From Chrysomallon squamiferum (lineage: Eukaryota > Mollusca > Gastropoda > Neomphalida > Peltospiridae), in the NCBI GenBank assembly GCA_012295275.1, contig CM022676.1, positions 1 to 64,000 on the forward strand: a stretch of DNA of 64,000 nucleotides, given 5' to 3'. A program made the translations under genes and the position numbers. The notes under the pieces are model-generated. The model ran no database searches. It worked only from the letters and a program-made list of their open reading frames with translations, and was not told where the DNA came from. Positions 20,801-34,500 of this stretch are shown here, piece after piece (the first letter of the stretch is position 1; each line of letters begins with the position of its first letter).

Positions 20801-23800
20801 AAGTAAGCAAGGGATGCAAGTTTCTAAGTAAGTCAGAATGCAAGTAAGCACGTTAACAATTATCTAAGTAAGAAATAAATTAAGTAATTACGTAAATAAT
20901 GACCTAAGTAAGCAAGGAAGGAAGCAACTAACTAACTAAGTAACTGAGAATGCATGTCAGTATAGTTACAATTATGTGAGTAAGAATGTAAGTAAGTACT
21001 TAACTAATGTCCTAGGTTAGCAAGTAAGCGAGTAAGTTAGTAAATGGTAACCTAAGTAAGTACATTAACAATTATCTATCTATGAATGAAAATAAATAAG
21101 TACGTAAATAATGATCTAACATGGCAAGGAAACGAGAAAATAAGAGAAAATGCAAATTTGTACATTAACAATTATCTAAGTAAGAACGTAATTAAGTACG
21201 TAAATAATGACCTAAGTAAGCAAGGGTGCAAGTTTCTAAGTAAGTGAGAATGCAAGTAAGCACGTTAACAATTATCTAAGTAAGAAATAAATTAAGTAAT
21301 TACGTAAATAATAAATCATACCTAAGTAAGCAAGGAAGCAAGTAACTAAGTAACTGAGAATGCATGTCAGTATAGTTACAATTATGTGAGTAAGAATGTA
21401 AGTAAGTAAAGTAAGTAACTAATGTCCTAGGTTAGCAAGTAAGCGAGTAAGTAAATAAATAAATGTAAGTAAGTACATTAACAATTATCTATGAATAAAA
21501 AGAAAATAAGTACGTAAATAATGATCTAATAAAAAGGAAAATAAGAGAAAATGTAAATTTGTAAATAATTATCTAAGAAGAACGTAATTAAGTACGAGAA
21601 AATAACCTAAGTAAGATAAGCAAAATGCAAATTTCTAAGTAAGTAAAATTATCTAAGTTAAGAATTATCTAAGTAAGAAATAAATTAAGTACGTAAATAA
21701 TGACCTAAGTAAGCAAGGATGCAAGTTTCTAAGTAAGTGAGAATGCAAGTATAGTTACAATTATATGAGTAAGAAAGTAAGTAATACAAACAATTATCTA
21801 AGTAAGAAAAGTTAGTAAAAATAACCTAAATAAATAATAATTAATAAAATAATGAAAAAATAAAGTAAAAATAATGATCTAAGATTAGCAAGGAATGAGA
21901 AAAAGTAAATGCAAATATAATTAACAATTATCTAAGTAAGAAAATTAAATTAAATAATGTAAATAATGACCTAAGTAAGCAAGGAAGCAAGTAAAGTAAG
22001 TAAATGAGAATGCAAGTAAGTACGTTAACAATTATCTAAGTAAGAAATAAATTAAGTAATTACGTAAATAATGACCTAAGTAAGTAAAGGAAGTAACTAA
22101 CTAACCTAAGTAGAATGCAAATAAGTATAATTATGTAAAATTATTAAATTATGTGAGTAAGAATGTAAGTAAGTAAGTACGTAACTAATGTCCTAGGTTA
22201 GCAAAAGCAAGTAAGTTAGTAAATACTAACCTAAGTAAGTACATTAACAATTATCTAACTATGAATGAAAATAAATAAGTACGTAAATAATGATCTAAGA
22301 TGGCAAGGAAGTGAGAAACTAAGAGAAAATGCAAATTTGTACATTAACAATTATCTAAGTAAGAACGTAATTAAGTACGTAAATAATGACCTAAGTAAGC
22401 AAGGGTGCAAGTTTCTAAGTAAGTGAGAATGCAAGTAAGCACGTTAACAATTATCTAAGTAAGAAATAAATTAAGTAATTATTACGTAAATAATGACCTA
22501 AGTAAGCAAGGAAGCAAGTAACTAAGTAACTGAGAATGCATGTCAGTATAGTTACAATTATGTGAGTAAGAATGTAAGTAAGTACTTAACTAATGTCCTA
22601 GGTTAGCAAGTAAGCGAGTAAGTTAGTAAATGGTAACCTAAGTAAGTACATTAACAATTATCTATCTATGAATGAAAATAAATAAGTACGTAAATAATGA
22701 TCTAACATGGCAAGGAAGCGAGAAAATAAGAGAAAATGCAAATTTGTACATTAACAATTATCTAAGTAAGAACGTAATTAAGTACGTAAATAATGACCTA
22801 AGTAAGCAAGGGTGCAAGTTTCTAAGTAAGTGAGAATGCAAGTAAGCACGTTAACAATTATCTAAGTAAGAAATAAATTAAGTAATTATTAAGTAATTAA
22901 TGTAAATAATGACCTAAGTAAGCAAGGAAGCAAGTAACTAGTAACTGAGAATGCATGTCAGTATAGTTACAATTATGTGAGTAAGAATGTAAGTAAGTAA
23001 TTAACTAATGTCCTAGGTTAGCAAGTAAGCGAGTAAGTTAGTAAATGGTAACCTAAGTAAGTACATTAACAATTACCTAACTATGAATGAAAATAAATAA
23101 GTACGTAAATAATGATCTAACATGGCAAGGAAGCGAGAAAATAAGAGAAAATGCAAATTTGTACATTAACAATTATCTAAGTAAGAACGTAATTAAGTAC
23201 GTAAATAATGACCTAAGTAAGCAAGGGTGCAAGTTTCTAAGTAAGTGAGAATGCAAGTAAGCACGTTAACAATTATCTAAGTAAGAAATAAATTAAATTA
23301 AGTAATTACGTAAATAATGACCTAAGTAAGCAAGGAAGCAAGTAACTAAGTAACTGAGAATGCATGTCAGTATAGTTACAATTATGTGAGTAAGAATGTA
23401 AGTAAGTACTTAACTAATGTCCTAGGTTAGCAAGTAAGCGAGTAAGTTAGTAAATGGTAACCTAAGTAAGTACATTAACAATTACCTAACTATGAATGAA
23501 AATAAATAAGTACGTAAATATTGATCTAACATGGCAAGGAAGCGAGAAACTAAGAGAAAATGCAAATTTGTACATTAACAATTATCTAAGTAAGAACGTA
23601 ATTAAGTACGTAAATAATGACCTAAGTAAGCAAGGATGCAAGTTTCTAAGTAATTGAGAATGCAAGTAAGAACGTTAACAATTATTTAAGTAAGAAATAA
23701 ATTAAGTAATTACGTAAATAAGGACCTAAGTAAGCAAGGAAGCAAGTAACTAAGTAAGTGAGAATGCATGTCAGTATAGTACAATTATGTGAGTAAGAAT

Positions 23801-26800
23801 GTAAGTAAGTACTTAACTAATGTCCTAGGTTAGCAAGTAAGCGAGTAAGTTAGTAAATGGTAACCTAAGTAAGTACGTAAGTATTAACAATTACCTAACT
23901 ATGAATGAAAATAAATAAGTAATGTAAATAATGATCTAACATGGCAAGGAAGCGAGAAACTAAGAGAAAATGCAAATTTGTACATTAACAATTATCTAAG
24001 TAAGAACGTAATTAAGTACGTAAATAATGACCTAAGTAAGCAAGGATGCAAGTTTCTAAGTAAGTGAGAATGCAAGTAAGCACGTTAACAATTATCTAAG
24101 TAAGAAATAAATTAAGTAATTACGTAAATAATGACCTAAGTAAGAAATAAATAAGTAATTAAATAAATAATGAATGCATGTCAAGGAAGTTACAATTAAG
24201 TGAATGCAAGAAATGTAAGTAAACAATTAACTAAGAAATAAATAAATTAGCAAATAATGACCTAAGTAAGCAAGAATAAGTAACCTAAATAAGTGAGAAT
24301 GCATGTAAGTATAGTTACAATTATGTGAGTAAGAAATAAGTAAGTAAGTACTAAACTAATGTCCTAGGTTAGCAAGTTAGCAAATAAGTTAAGTAAAAAT
24401 AAAAATGGTAACTAAGTCCTAAAAGTACATTAACAATTATCTAACTATGAATGAAAATAAATAAAGTACGTAAATAATGATCTAAGAATTAAATAAGGAA
24501 TAATGATCTAAGAAACTAAAGAAACAAAATGCAAATTTGTACATTATAACAAATTATCTAAGTAAGAACGTAATTAAATAATGACGTAAATAATGACCTA
24601 AGTAAGCAAGGAATGCAAGTTTCTAAGTAAGTGAGAATACAAAAGTAAGCACGTTAACAATTATCTAAGTAAGAAATAAATTAAGTAATTACGTAAATAA
24701 TGACCTAAGTAAGCAAGGAAGCAAGTAACTAAGTAAGTGAGAATGCATGTCAGTATAGTTACAATTATGTGAGTAAGAATGTAAGTAAGTACTTAACTAA
24801 TGTCCTAGGTTAGCAAGTAAGCGAGTAAGTTAGTAAAAATGGTAACCTAAGTAAGTACATTAACAATTACCTAATCTATGAATGAAAATAAATAAGTACG
24901 TAAATAATGATCTAATTTGGCAAGGAAACGAGAAAATAAGAGAAAATGCAAATTTGTACATTAACAATTATCTAAGTAAGAAACGTAATTAAGTACGTAA
25001 ATAATGACCTAAGTAAGCAAGGGTGCAAGTTTCTAAGTAAGTCAGAATGCAAGTAAGCACGTTAACAATTATCTAAGTAAGAAATAAATTAAGTAATTAC
25101 GTAAATAATGAAATAATGACCTAAGTAAGCAAGGAAGCAAGTAACTAAGTAACTGAGAATGCATGTCAGTATAGTTACAATTATGTGAGTAAGAATGTAA
25201 GTAAGTACTTAACTAATGTCCTAGGTTAGCAAGTAAGCGAGTAAGTTAGTAAATGGTAACCTAAGTAAGTACATTAACAATTATCTAACTATGAATGAAA
25301 AAAAATAAGTACGTAAATAATGATCTAAGATGGCAAGGAAACGAGAAAATAAGAGAAAATGCAAATTTGTACATTAACAATTATCTAAGTAAGAACGTAA
25401 TTAAGTACGTAAATAATGACCTAAGTAAGCAAGGATGCAAGTTTCTAAGTAAGTGAGAATGCAAGTAAGCACGTTAACAATTATCTAAGTAAGAAATAAA
25501 TTAAGTAATTACGTAAATAACCTAAGTAAGCAAGGAAGCAAGTAACTAAGTAACTGAGAATGCATGTCAGTATAATTACAATTATGTGAGTAAGAATGTA
25601 AGTAAGTACTTAACTAATGTCCTAGGTTAGCAAGTAAGCGAGTAAGTTAGTAAATGGTAACCTAAGTAAGTACATTAACAATTACCTAACTATGAATGAA
25701 AATAAATAAGTACGTAAATAATGATCTAACATGGCAAGGAAGCGAGAAACTAAGAGAAAATGCAAATTTGTACATTAACAATTATCTAAGTAAGAACGTA
25801 ATTAAGTACGTAAATAATGACCTAAGTAAGCAAGGATGCAAGTTTCTAAGTAAGTGAGAATGCAAGTAAGCACGTTAACAATTATCTAAGTAAGAAATAA
25901 ATTAAATAATTACGTAAATAATGACCTAAAGTAAGCAAGGAAGCAAGCAACTAACTAAGTAACTGAGAATGCATGTCAGTATAGTTACAATTATGTGAGT
26001 AAGAATGTAAGTAAAGTACTTAACTAATGTCCTAGGTTAGCAAGTAAGCGAGTAAGTTAGTAAATGGTAACCTAAGTAAGTACATTAACAATTACCTAAC
26101 TATGAATGAAAAAAAATAAAGTACGTAAATAATGATCTAACATGGCAAGGAAGCGAGAAACTAAGAGAAAATGCAAATTTGTACATTAACAATTATCTAA
26201 GTAAGAACGTAATTAAGTACGTAAATAATGACCTAAGTAAGCAAGGATGCAAGTTTCTAAGTAAGTGAGAATGCAAGTAAGCACGTTAACAATTATCTAA
26301 GTAAGAAATAAATTAAGTAATTACGTAAATAATGACCTAAGTAAGCAAGGAAGCAAGTAACTAAGTAACTGAGAATGCATGTCAGTATAGTTACAATTAT
26401 GTGAGTAAGAATGTAAGTAAGTACTTAACTAATGTCCTAGGTTAGCAAGTAAGCGAGTAAGTTAGTAAATGGTAACCTAAAATAATAAATTAAGTACATT
26501 AACAATTATCTATCTATGAATGAAAAAAATAAAAGTAAGTACGTAAATAATGATCTAACATGGCAAGGAAACGAGAAAAAAGAAGAGAAAATGCAAATTT
26601 GTACATTAACAATTATCTAAGTAAGAACGTAATTAAATTACGTAAATAATGACCTAAGTAAGCAAGGGTGCAAGTTTCTAAGTAAGTGAGAATGCAAGTA
26701 AGCACGTTAACAATTATCTAAGTAAGAAATAAATTAAAAAATAATTACGTAAATAATGACCTAAGTAAGCAAGGAAGCAAGTAACTAAGTAAGTGAGAAT

Positions 26801-28546
26801 GCATGTCAGTATAGTTACAATTATGTGAGTAAGAATGTAAGTAAGTACTTAACTAATGTCCTAGGTTAGCAAGTAAGCGAGTAAGTTAGTAAATGGTAAC
26901 CTAAGTAAGTACATTAACAATTACCTAACTATGAATGAAAATAAATAAGTACGTAAATAATGATCTAATTTGGCAAGGGAAGAAGTGAGAAACTAAGAAA
27001 AAATGCAAATAAAGTAAAAATGCAAATTTGTACATTAACAATTATCTAAGTAAGAAGAACGTAACGTAATTAAGTACGTAAATAATGACCTAAGTAAGCA
27101 AGGATGCAAGTTTCTAAGTAAGTGAGAATGCAAGTAAGCACGTTAACAATTATCTAAGTAAGAAATAAATTAAAGTAATTACGTAAATAATGACCTAAGT
27201 AAGCAAGGAAGCAACTAACTAAGTAACTGAAATGCATGTCAGTATAGTTACAATTATGTGAGTAAGAATGTAAGAATGTAAATGTAAGTAACTAAACTAA
27301 ATGTCCTAGGTTAGCAAGTAAGCGAGTAAGTTAGTAAATAAATAACCTAAGTAAGTACATTAACAATTATCTATCTAGGAAAAAAAAATAAATAAGTACG
27401 TAAATAATGATCTAATTTGGCAAGGAAACGAGAAATAAGAGAAAATGCAAATTTTGTACATTAACAATTATCTAAGTAAGAACGTAATTAAGTACGTAAA
27501 TAATGACCTAAGTAAGCAAGGATGCAAGTTTCTAAGTAAGTGAGAATGCAAGTAAGCACGTTAACAATTATCTAAGTAAGAAATAAATTAAGTAATTACG
27601 TAAATAATGACCTAAGTAAGCAAGGAAGCAAGCAACTAACTAAGTAAGAGAATGCATGTCAGTATAATTACAATTATGTGAGTAAGAATGTAAGTAAGTA
27701 CTTAACTAATGTCCTAGGTTAGCAAGTAAGCGAGTAAGTTAGTAAATACTAACCTAAGTAAGTAAGTACATTAACAATTACCTAACTATGAATGAAAATA
27801 AATAAGTACGTAAATAATGATCTAACATTGCAAGGAAGCGAGAAACTAAGAGAAAATGCAAATTTGTACATTAACAATTATCTAAGTAAGAACGTAATTA
27901 AGTACGTAAATAATGACCTAAGTAAGCAAGGATGCAAGTTTCTAAGTAAGTCAGAATACAAGTAAGCACGTTAACAATTATCTAAGTAAGAAATAAATTA
28001 AGTAATTACGTAAATAATGACTAAGTAAGCAAGGAAGCAAGTAACTAAGTAACTGAGAATGCATGTCAGTATAATTACAATTATGTGAGTAAGAATGTAA
28101 GTAAGTACTTAACTAATGTCCTAGGTTAGCAAGTAAGCGAGTAAGTTAGTAAATACTAACCTAAGTAAGTACATTAACAATTACCTAACTATGAATGAAA
28201 ATAAATAAGTACGTAAATAATGATCTAAGATTGGCAAGGAAGCGAGAAACTAAGAGAAAATGCAAATTTGTACATTAACAATTATCTAAGTAAGAACGTA
28301 ATTAAGTACGTAAATAATGACCTAAGTAAGCAAGGATGCAAGTTTCTAAGTAAGTCAGAATACAAGTAAGCACGTTAACAATTATCTAAGTAAGAAATAA
28401 ATTAAGTAATTACGTAAATAATGACCTAAGTAAGCAAGGAAGCAAGTAACTAAGTAAGTGAGAATGCATGTCAGTATAGTTACAATTGAGAGTAATGAAT
28501 GTAAGTAAGTACTTAACTAATGTCCTAGGTTAGCAAGTTAGCGAAC
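17880..28546 (+). repeat. Satellite A: higher-order repeat of about 404 bp made of four ~100-bp monomers
   Basis: About 26 tandem copies. The marker tgtcctaggttagcaag recurs near 18113, 18532, 18928, 19355, 19763, 20175 and 20589. One period holds four monomers of about 100, 104, 100 and 100 bp, each starting with a variant of acattaacaattatct (or atagttacaattatgt). Most also contain cgtaaataatgacctaagta. The monomers differ from each other far more than whole periods do, the mark of a higher-order array. All monomers are rich in taag/gtaa tetramers. Two stretches, about 21420-22200 and 24120-24560, are scrambled and A-rich. There is no coding content; stop codons occur in every frame. Confidence 0.95.
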
Positions 28547-28560
28547 AATACCTTACTAGT
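28547..28560. other. Junction of satellite A and inverted satellite B
   Basis: Satellite A stops within its third monomer (tagcaagttagcga), and about 14 bp later the sequence continues as satellite B on the opposite strand. No N gap separates them. Confidence 0.8.
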
Positions 28561-31500
28561 CACTTACTTAGGTTACTATTTACTTACTGATTCGCTTCCT
28601 TGGTAACTTAGGTCATAATTTACGAACTTAGTTAACTTCTTACTTAGATATTTGTTAATGTACTAAGTTATATTCTCACTAACTTAGATACTTGTTTCCC
28701 TCTTTACTTAGGTCATTATTTACCTATCTACCTACTTTCTTTCTTACTAAGATAGTTTTTAATGTACTTAGTTACATTGTCACTTACTTAGGTTACTATT
28801 TACTTACTGATTCGCTTCCTTGGTAACTTAGGTCATTATTTACGAACTTAGTTAACTTCTTACTTAGATATTTGTTAATGTTGAAACTTATATTTTAGTC
28901 ACTAACTTAGATACTTGTTTCCCTTTTACTTAATTCGGTTCCTTCATTATTTACTTATCTTAGATACATTTTTTTCTTTAACTTATGTACTTAGATAGAT
29001 TTTTAATGTACTTAGTTACATTGTCACTTACATAGGTTACTATTTACTTACTGATTCGCTTCCTTGGTAACTTAGGTCATTATTTACGAACTTACTTACT
29101 TTCTTACTTAGATATTTGTTAATGTTGAAACTTATATTCTTACTAACTTAGATACTTGTTTCCCTCTTTACTTATGTCATTATTTACCTATCTACCTACT
29201 TTCTTTCTTACTAAGATAGTTTTTAATGTACTTAGTTAAATTGTCACTTACTTAGGTTACTATTTACTTACTGATTCGCTTCCTTGGTAACTTAGGTCAT
29301 TATTTACGAACTTACTTACTTTCTTACTTAGATATTTGTTAATGTTGAAGTTATATTCTCACTAACTTAGATACTTGTTTCCCTCTTTACTTAGGTCATT
29401 ATTTACCTATCTACCTACTTTCTTTCTTACTAAGATAGTTTTTAATGTACTTAGTTACATTGTCACTTACTTAGGTTACTATTTACTTACTGATTCGCTT
29501 CCTTGGATTCTTACTTGAAAAATTTCTACTGTACCAACTTATATTGTCACTTAGGTACTTTTCCCTGAACTTAATTACTTTACTTAGATATTTGTTAATG
29601 TTGTTACCCTTTACTTAGATTCTTTTATTTACCTATTACCTACTTACTTTTCTTACTAAGATAGTTTTTAATATTTAGTTATTTCCTTCCTTGGTATTAC
29701 TACGGATTTACTGATTCGCTTCCCTTTACTTACTTTCTTACTTAGATATTTGTTAATGTTGAAACTTATATTCTTACTAACTTAGATACTTGTTTCCCTC
29801 TTTACTTATGTCATTATTTACCTATCTACCTACTTTCTTTCTTACTAAGATAGTTTTTAATGTACTTAGTTACATTGTCACTTACTTAGGTTACTATTTA
29901 CTTACTGATTCGCTTCCTTGGTAACTTAGGTCATTATTTACGAACTTACTTACTTTCTTACTTAGATATTTGTTAATGTTGAAACTTATATTCTTACTAA
30001 CTTAGATACTTGTTTCCCTCTTTACTTAGGTCATTATTTACCCTATCTACTTTCTTTCTTACTAAGATAGTTTTTAATGTACTTAGTTAAATTGTCACTT
30101 ACTTAGGTTACTATTTACTTACTGATTCGCTTCCTTGGTAACTTAGGTCATAATTTACGAACTTAGTTAACTTCTTACTTAGATATTTGTTAATGTACTA
30201 AGTTATATTCTCACTAACTTAGATACTTGTTTCCCTCTTTACTTAGGTCATTATTTACCTATCTACCTACTTTCTTTCTTACTAAGATAGTTTTTAATGT
30301 ACTTAGTTAAATTGTCACTTACTTAGGTTACTATTTACTTACTGATTCGCTTCCTTGGTAACTTAGGTCATTATTTACGAACTTAGTTAACTTCTTACTT
30401 AGATATTTGTTAATGTTGAAACTTATATATTCTAACTTAGATACTTGTTTCCCTCTTTACTTAGGTCATTATTTACCTATCTACCTACTTTCTTTCTTAC
30501 TAAGATAGTTTTTAATGTACTTAGTTAAATTGTCACTTACTTAGGTTACTATTTACTTACTGATTCGCTTCCTTGGTAACTTAGGTCATTATTTACGAAC
30601 TTACTTACTTTCTTACTTAGATATTTGTTAATGTTGAAACTTATATTCTTACTAACTTAGATACTTGTTTCCCTCTTTACTTAGGTCATTATTTACCTAT
30701 CTACCTACTTTCTTTCTTACTAAGATAGTTTTTAATGTACTTAGTTACATTGTCACTTACTTAGGTTACTATTTACTTACTGATTCGCTTCCTTGGTAAC
30801 TTAGGTCATAATTTACGAACTTAGTTAACTTCTTACTTAGATATTTGTTAATGTTGAAACTTATATTCTCACTAACTTAGATACTTGTTTCCCTCTTTAC
30901 TTAGGTCATTATTTACCTATCTACCTACTTTCTTTCTTACTAAGATAGTTTTTAATGTACTTAGTTAAATTGTCACTTACTTAGGTTATTTTACTTACTG
31001 ATTCCTTCTTAGAACTTACTATTTACTTTACTTCTTAATTTGTTGATCGCTTATTTCTCACTAACTTAGGGTCATTATTTTGGGTCATTATTTTACTTAT
31101 TCTACTTACTTTTTTACTTACTTTACTTAGATATTTGTTAATGTACTGAAACTTATATTCTTACTAACTTAGATACTTGTTTCCCTCTTTACTTAGGTCA
31201 TTATTTACCTATCTACCTACATTCTTTCTTACTAAGATAGTTTTTAATGTACTTAGTTACATTCTCACTTACATACGTTACTATTTACTTACTGATTCGC
31301 TTCCTTGGTAACTTAGGTCATTATTTACGAACTTACTTACTTTCTTACTTAGATATTTGTTAATGTTGAAACTTATATTCTTACTAACTTAGATACTTGT
31401 TTCCCTCTTTACTTATGTCATTATTTACCTATCTACCTACTTTCTTTCTTACTAAGATAGTTTTTAATGTACTTAGTTACATTCTCACTTACTTAGGTTA

Positions 31501-34500
31501 CTATTTACTTACTGATTCGCTTCCTTGGTAACTTAGGTCATTATTTACGAACTTAGTTACATTCTTACTTAGATATTTGTTAATGTACTAACTTATATTC
31601 TCACTAACTTAGATACTTGTTTCCCTCTTTACTTAGGTCATTATTTTACCCATCTATCTTTCTTTTCTTAGATAGTTTTTACTAAGATAGTTTTAATGTA
31701 CTTACTTACTTAAATTGTCTGATTCTTACCTTTACTTAGGCACATTTTACTTATTTCTTCTTAGATATTTGTTAATGTTGGTAACTAACTTAGGTCATAA
31801 TTTACGTCAACTTAGTTAACTTTTTCTTACTTAGATATTTTTTGATGTACTTCTCCGTTATATTCTCACTTACTTACATTGCTGTTTCCCTTTTTACTTA
31901 GGTCATTATTTTAGACCTATCTATTTTTATTTTTCTTACTAAGATAGTTTTTAATGTTACTTAGTTAAATTGTCACTTACTTAGGTTACTATTTACTTAC
32001 TGATTCGCTTCCTTTAATTAACTTAGGTCATTATTTACGAACTTAGTTTTGATCTTTCCTTGCCCACTTTAGATATTTGTTTGTTAATGTAACTTATATT
32101 CTCACTTTTAGATACTTGTTTCCCTCTTTTACTTAATTATTTATCTTACCTACTTTCTTTCTTACTAAGATAGTTTTAATGTACTTAGTTACATTCTCAC
32201 TTACTTAGGTTACTATTTACTTACTGATTCGCTTCCTTGGTAACTTAGGTCATTATTTACGAACTTACTTACTTTCTTACTTAGATATTTGTTAATGTTG
32301 AAACTTATATTCTTACTAACTTAGATACTTGTTTCCCTCTTTACTTAGGTCATTATTTACCTATCTACTTACTTTCTTTCTTACTAAGATAGTTTTTAAT
32401 GTACTTAGTTAAATTGTCACTTACTTAGGTTACTATTTACTTACTGATTCGCTTCCTTGGTAACTTAGGTCATTATTTACGAACTTACTTACTTTCTTAC
32501 TTAGATATTTGTTAATGTTGAAACTTATATTCTTACTAACTTAGATACTTGTTTCCCTCTTTTTACCAAGGTCATTATTTTACCTATCTACCTCGCTTCT
32601 TTCTTACTAAGATAGTTTTAATGTACTTTCTTAAATTGTCACTTACTTAGGTTACTATTTAGGCTTACTGATTCCTTTCCTTTGTTCCCTTTTACTTATG
32701 TCCTTAATTACCTTATTATCCTAAAATTCTTTTTTACTAAGATATTTTTAATGTAATTAGTTAAATTAAATTCTCACTAACTTACTTACTGATTTGCTCT
32801 TCCCTAGTAACTTAGGTCATTATTTTACCCATTTCATACTTTCTTTCTTTACTTACTAAGATAATTTTTGTTTTACTTAATCTTTTTAATTTACTTAGTC
32901 ATTATATTTTTTCACTTACTTAGGTAGTTTTTTTCTGTTTGCTTACTGATTCCTTATTTAACTTTGGTTATGGTTTGGTAATTATTACTTTCTTACTTAG
33001 ATATTTGTTAATGTTGAAACTTATATTCTTACTAACTTAGATATTTGTTTCCCTCTTGTCCTAGGTGCCATTAACTACCCATCTACCTAAGCTCTCTTTT
33101 CTTTTACTAAGATATAGTTTTTAATGTACTTAGTTACATTGTCACTTACTTAGGTTACTATTTACTTACTGATTCGCTTCCTTGGTAACTTAGGTCATTA
33201 TTTACGAACTTACTTAACTTCTTACTTAGATATTTGTTAATGTACTAACTTATATTCTTACTAACTTAGATACTTGTTTCCCTCTTTACTTAGGTCATTA
33301 TTTACCTATCTACCTACTTTCTTTCTTACTAAGATAGTTTTTAATGTACTTAGTTACATTGTCACTTACTTAGGTTACTATTTACTTACTGATTCGCTTC
33401 CTTGGTAACTTAGGTCATTATTTACGAACTTACTTAATTTCTTACTTAGATATTTGTTAATGTTGAAACTTATATTCTTACTAACTTAGATACTTGTTTC
33501 CCTCTTTACTTAGGTCATTATTTACCTATCTACCTACTTTCTTTCTTACTAAGATAGTTTTTAATGTACTTAGTTACATTGTCACTTACATAGGTTACTA
33601 TTTACTTACTGATTCGCTTCCTTGGTAACTTAGGTCATTATTTACGAACTTACTTACTTCTTACTTAGATATTTGTTAATGTTGAAACTTATATTCTTAC
33701 TAACTTAGATACTTGTTTCCCTCTTTACTTAGGTCATTATTTACCTATCTACCTACTTTCTTTCTTACTAAGATAGTTTTTAATGTACTTAGTTAAATTG
33801 TCACTTTTACTTTTCATTAGATATTTTTTGTTTCCATTTACTAATTTTAAATTATTTTTAACTGATTCATAACTTACTTCCTTATAAACTTAGGTTTCCA
33901 TAATTTTACTGATCTTTTACTTAAACTTTCTTTTTTAGATATTGTTAATTTAAATTAAAAATTATATTCTCACTAACTTAGATACTTGTTTCCCTCTTTA
34001 CTTAGGTCATTATTTACCTATCTACTTACTTTCTTTCTTACTAAGATAGTTTTTAATGTACTTAGTTAAATTGTCACTTACTTAGGTTACTATTTACTTA
34101 CTGATTCGCTTCCTTGGTAACTTAGGTCATTATTTACGAACTTAATTACTTTCTTACTTAGATATTTGTTAATGTTGAAACTTATATTCTTACTAACTTA
34201 GATACTTGTTTCCCTCTTTACTTAGGTCATTATTTACCTATCTACCTACTTTCTTTCTTACTAAGATAGTTTTTAATGTACTTAGTTAAATTGTCACTAT
34301 CCGCCATACTATTACTATTTACTTACTGATTCTGCTTCCTTGGTAACTTAGGTCATTAATTTTCTACTTACTTACTTTCTTACTTAGATATTTGTTAATG
34401 TTGAAACTTATATTCTTACTAACTTAGATACTTGTTTCCCTCTTTACTTATGTCATTATTTACCTATCTACCTACTTTCTTTTCTTACTAAGATAGTTTT

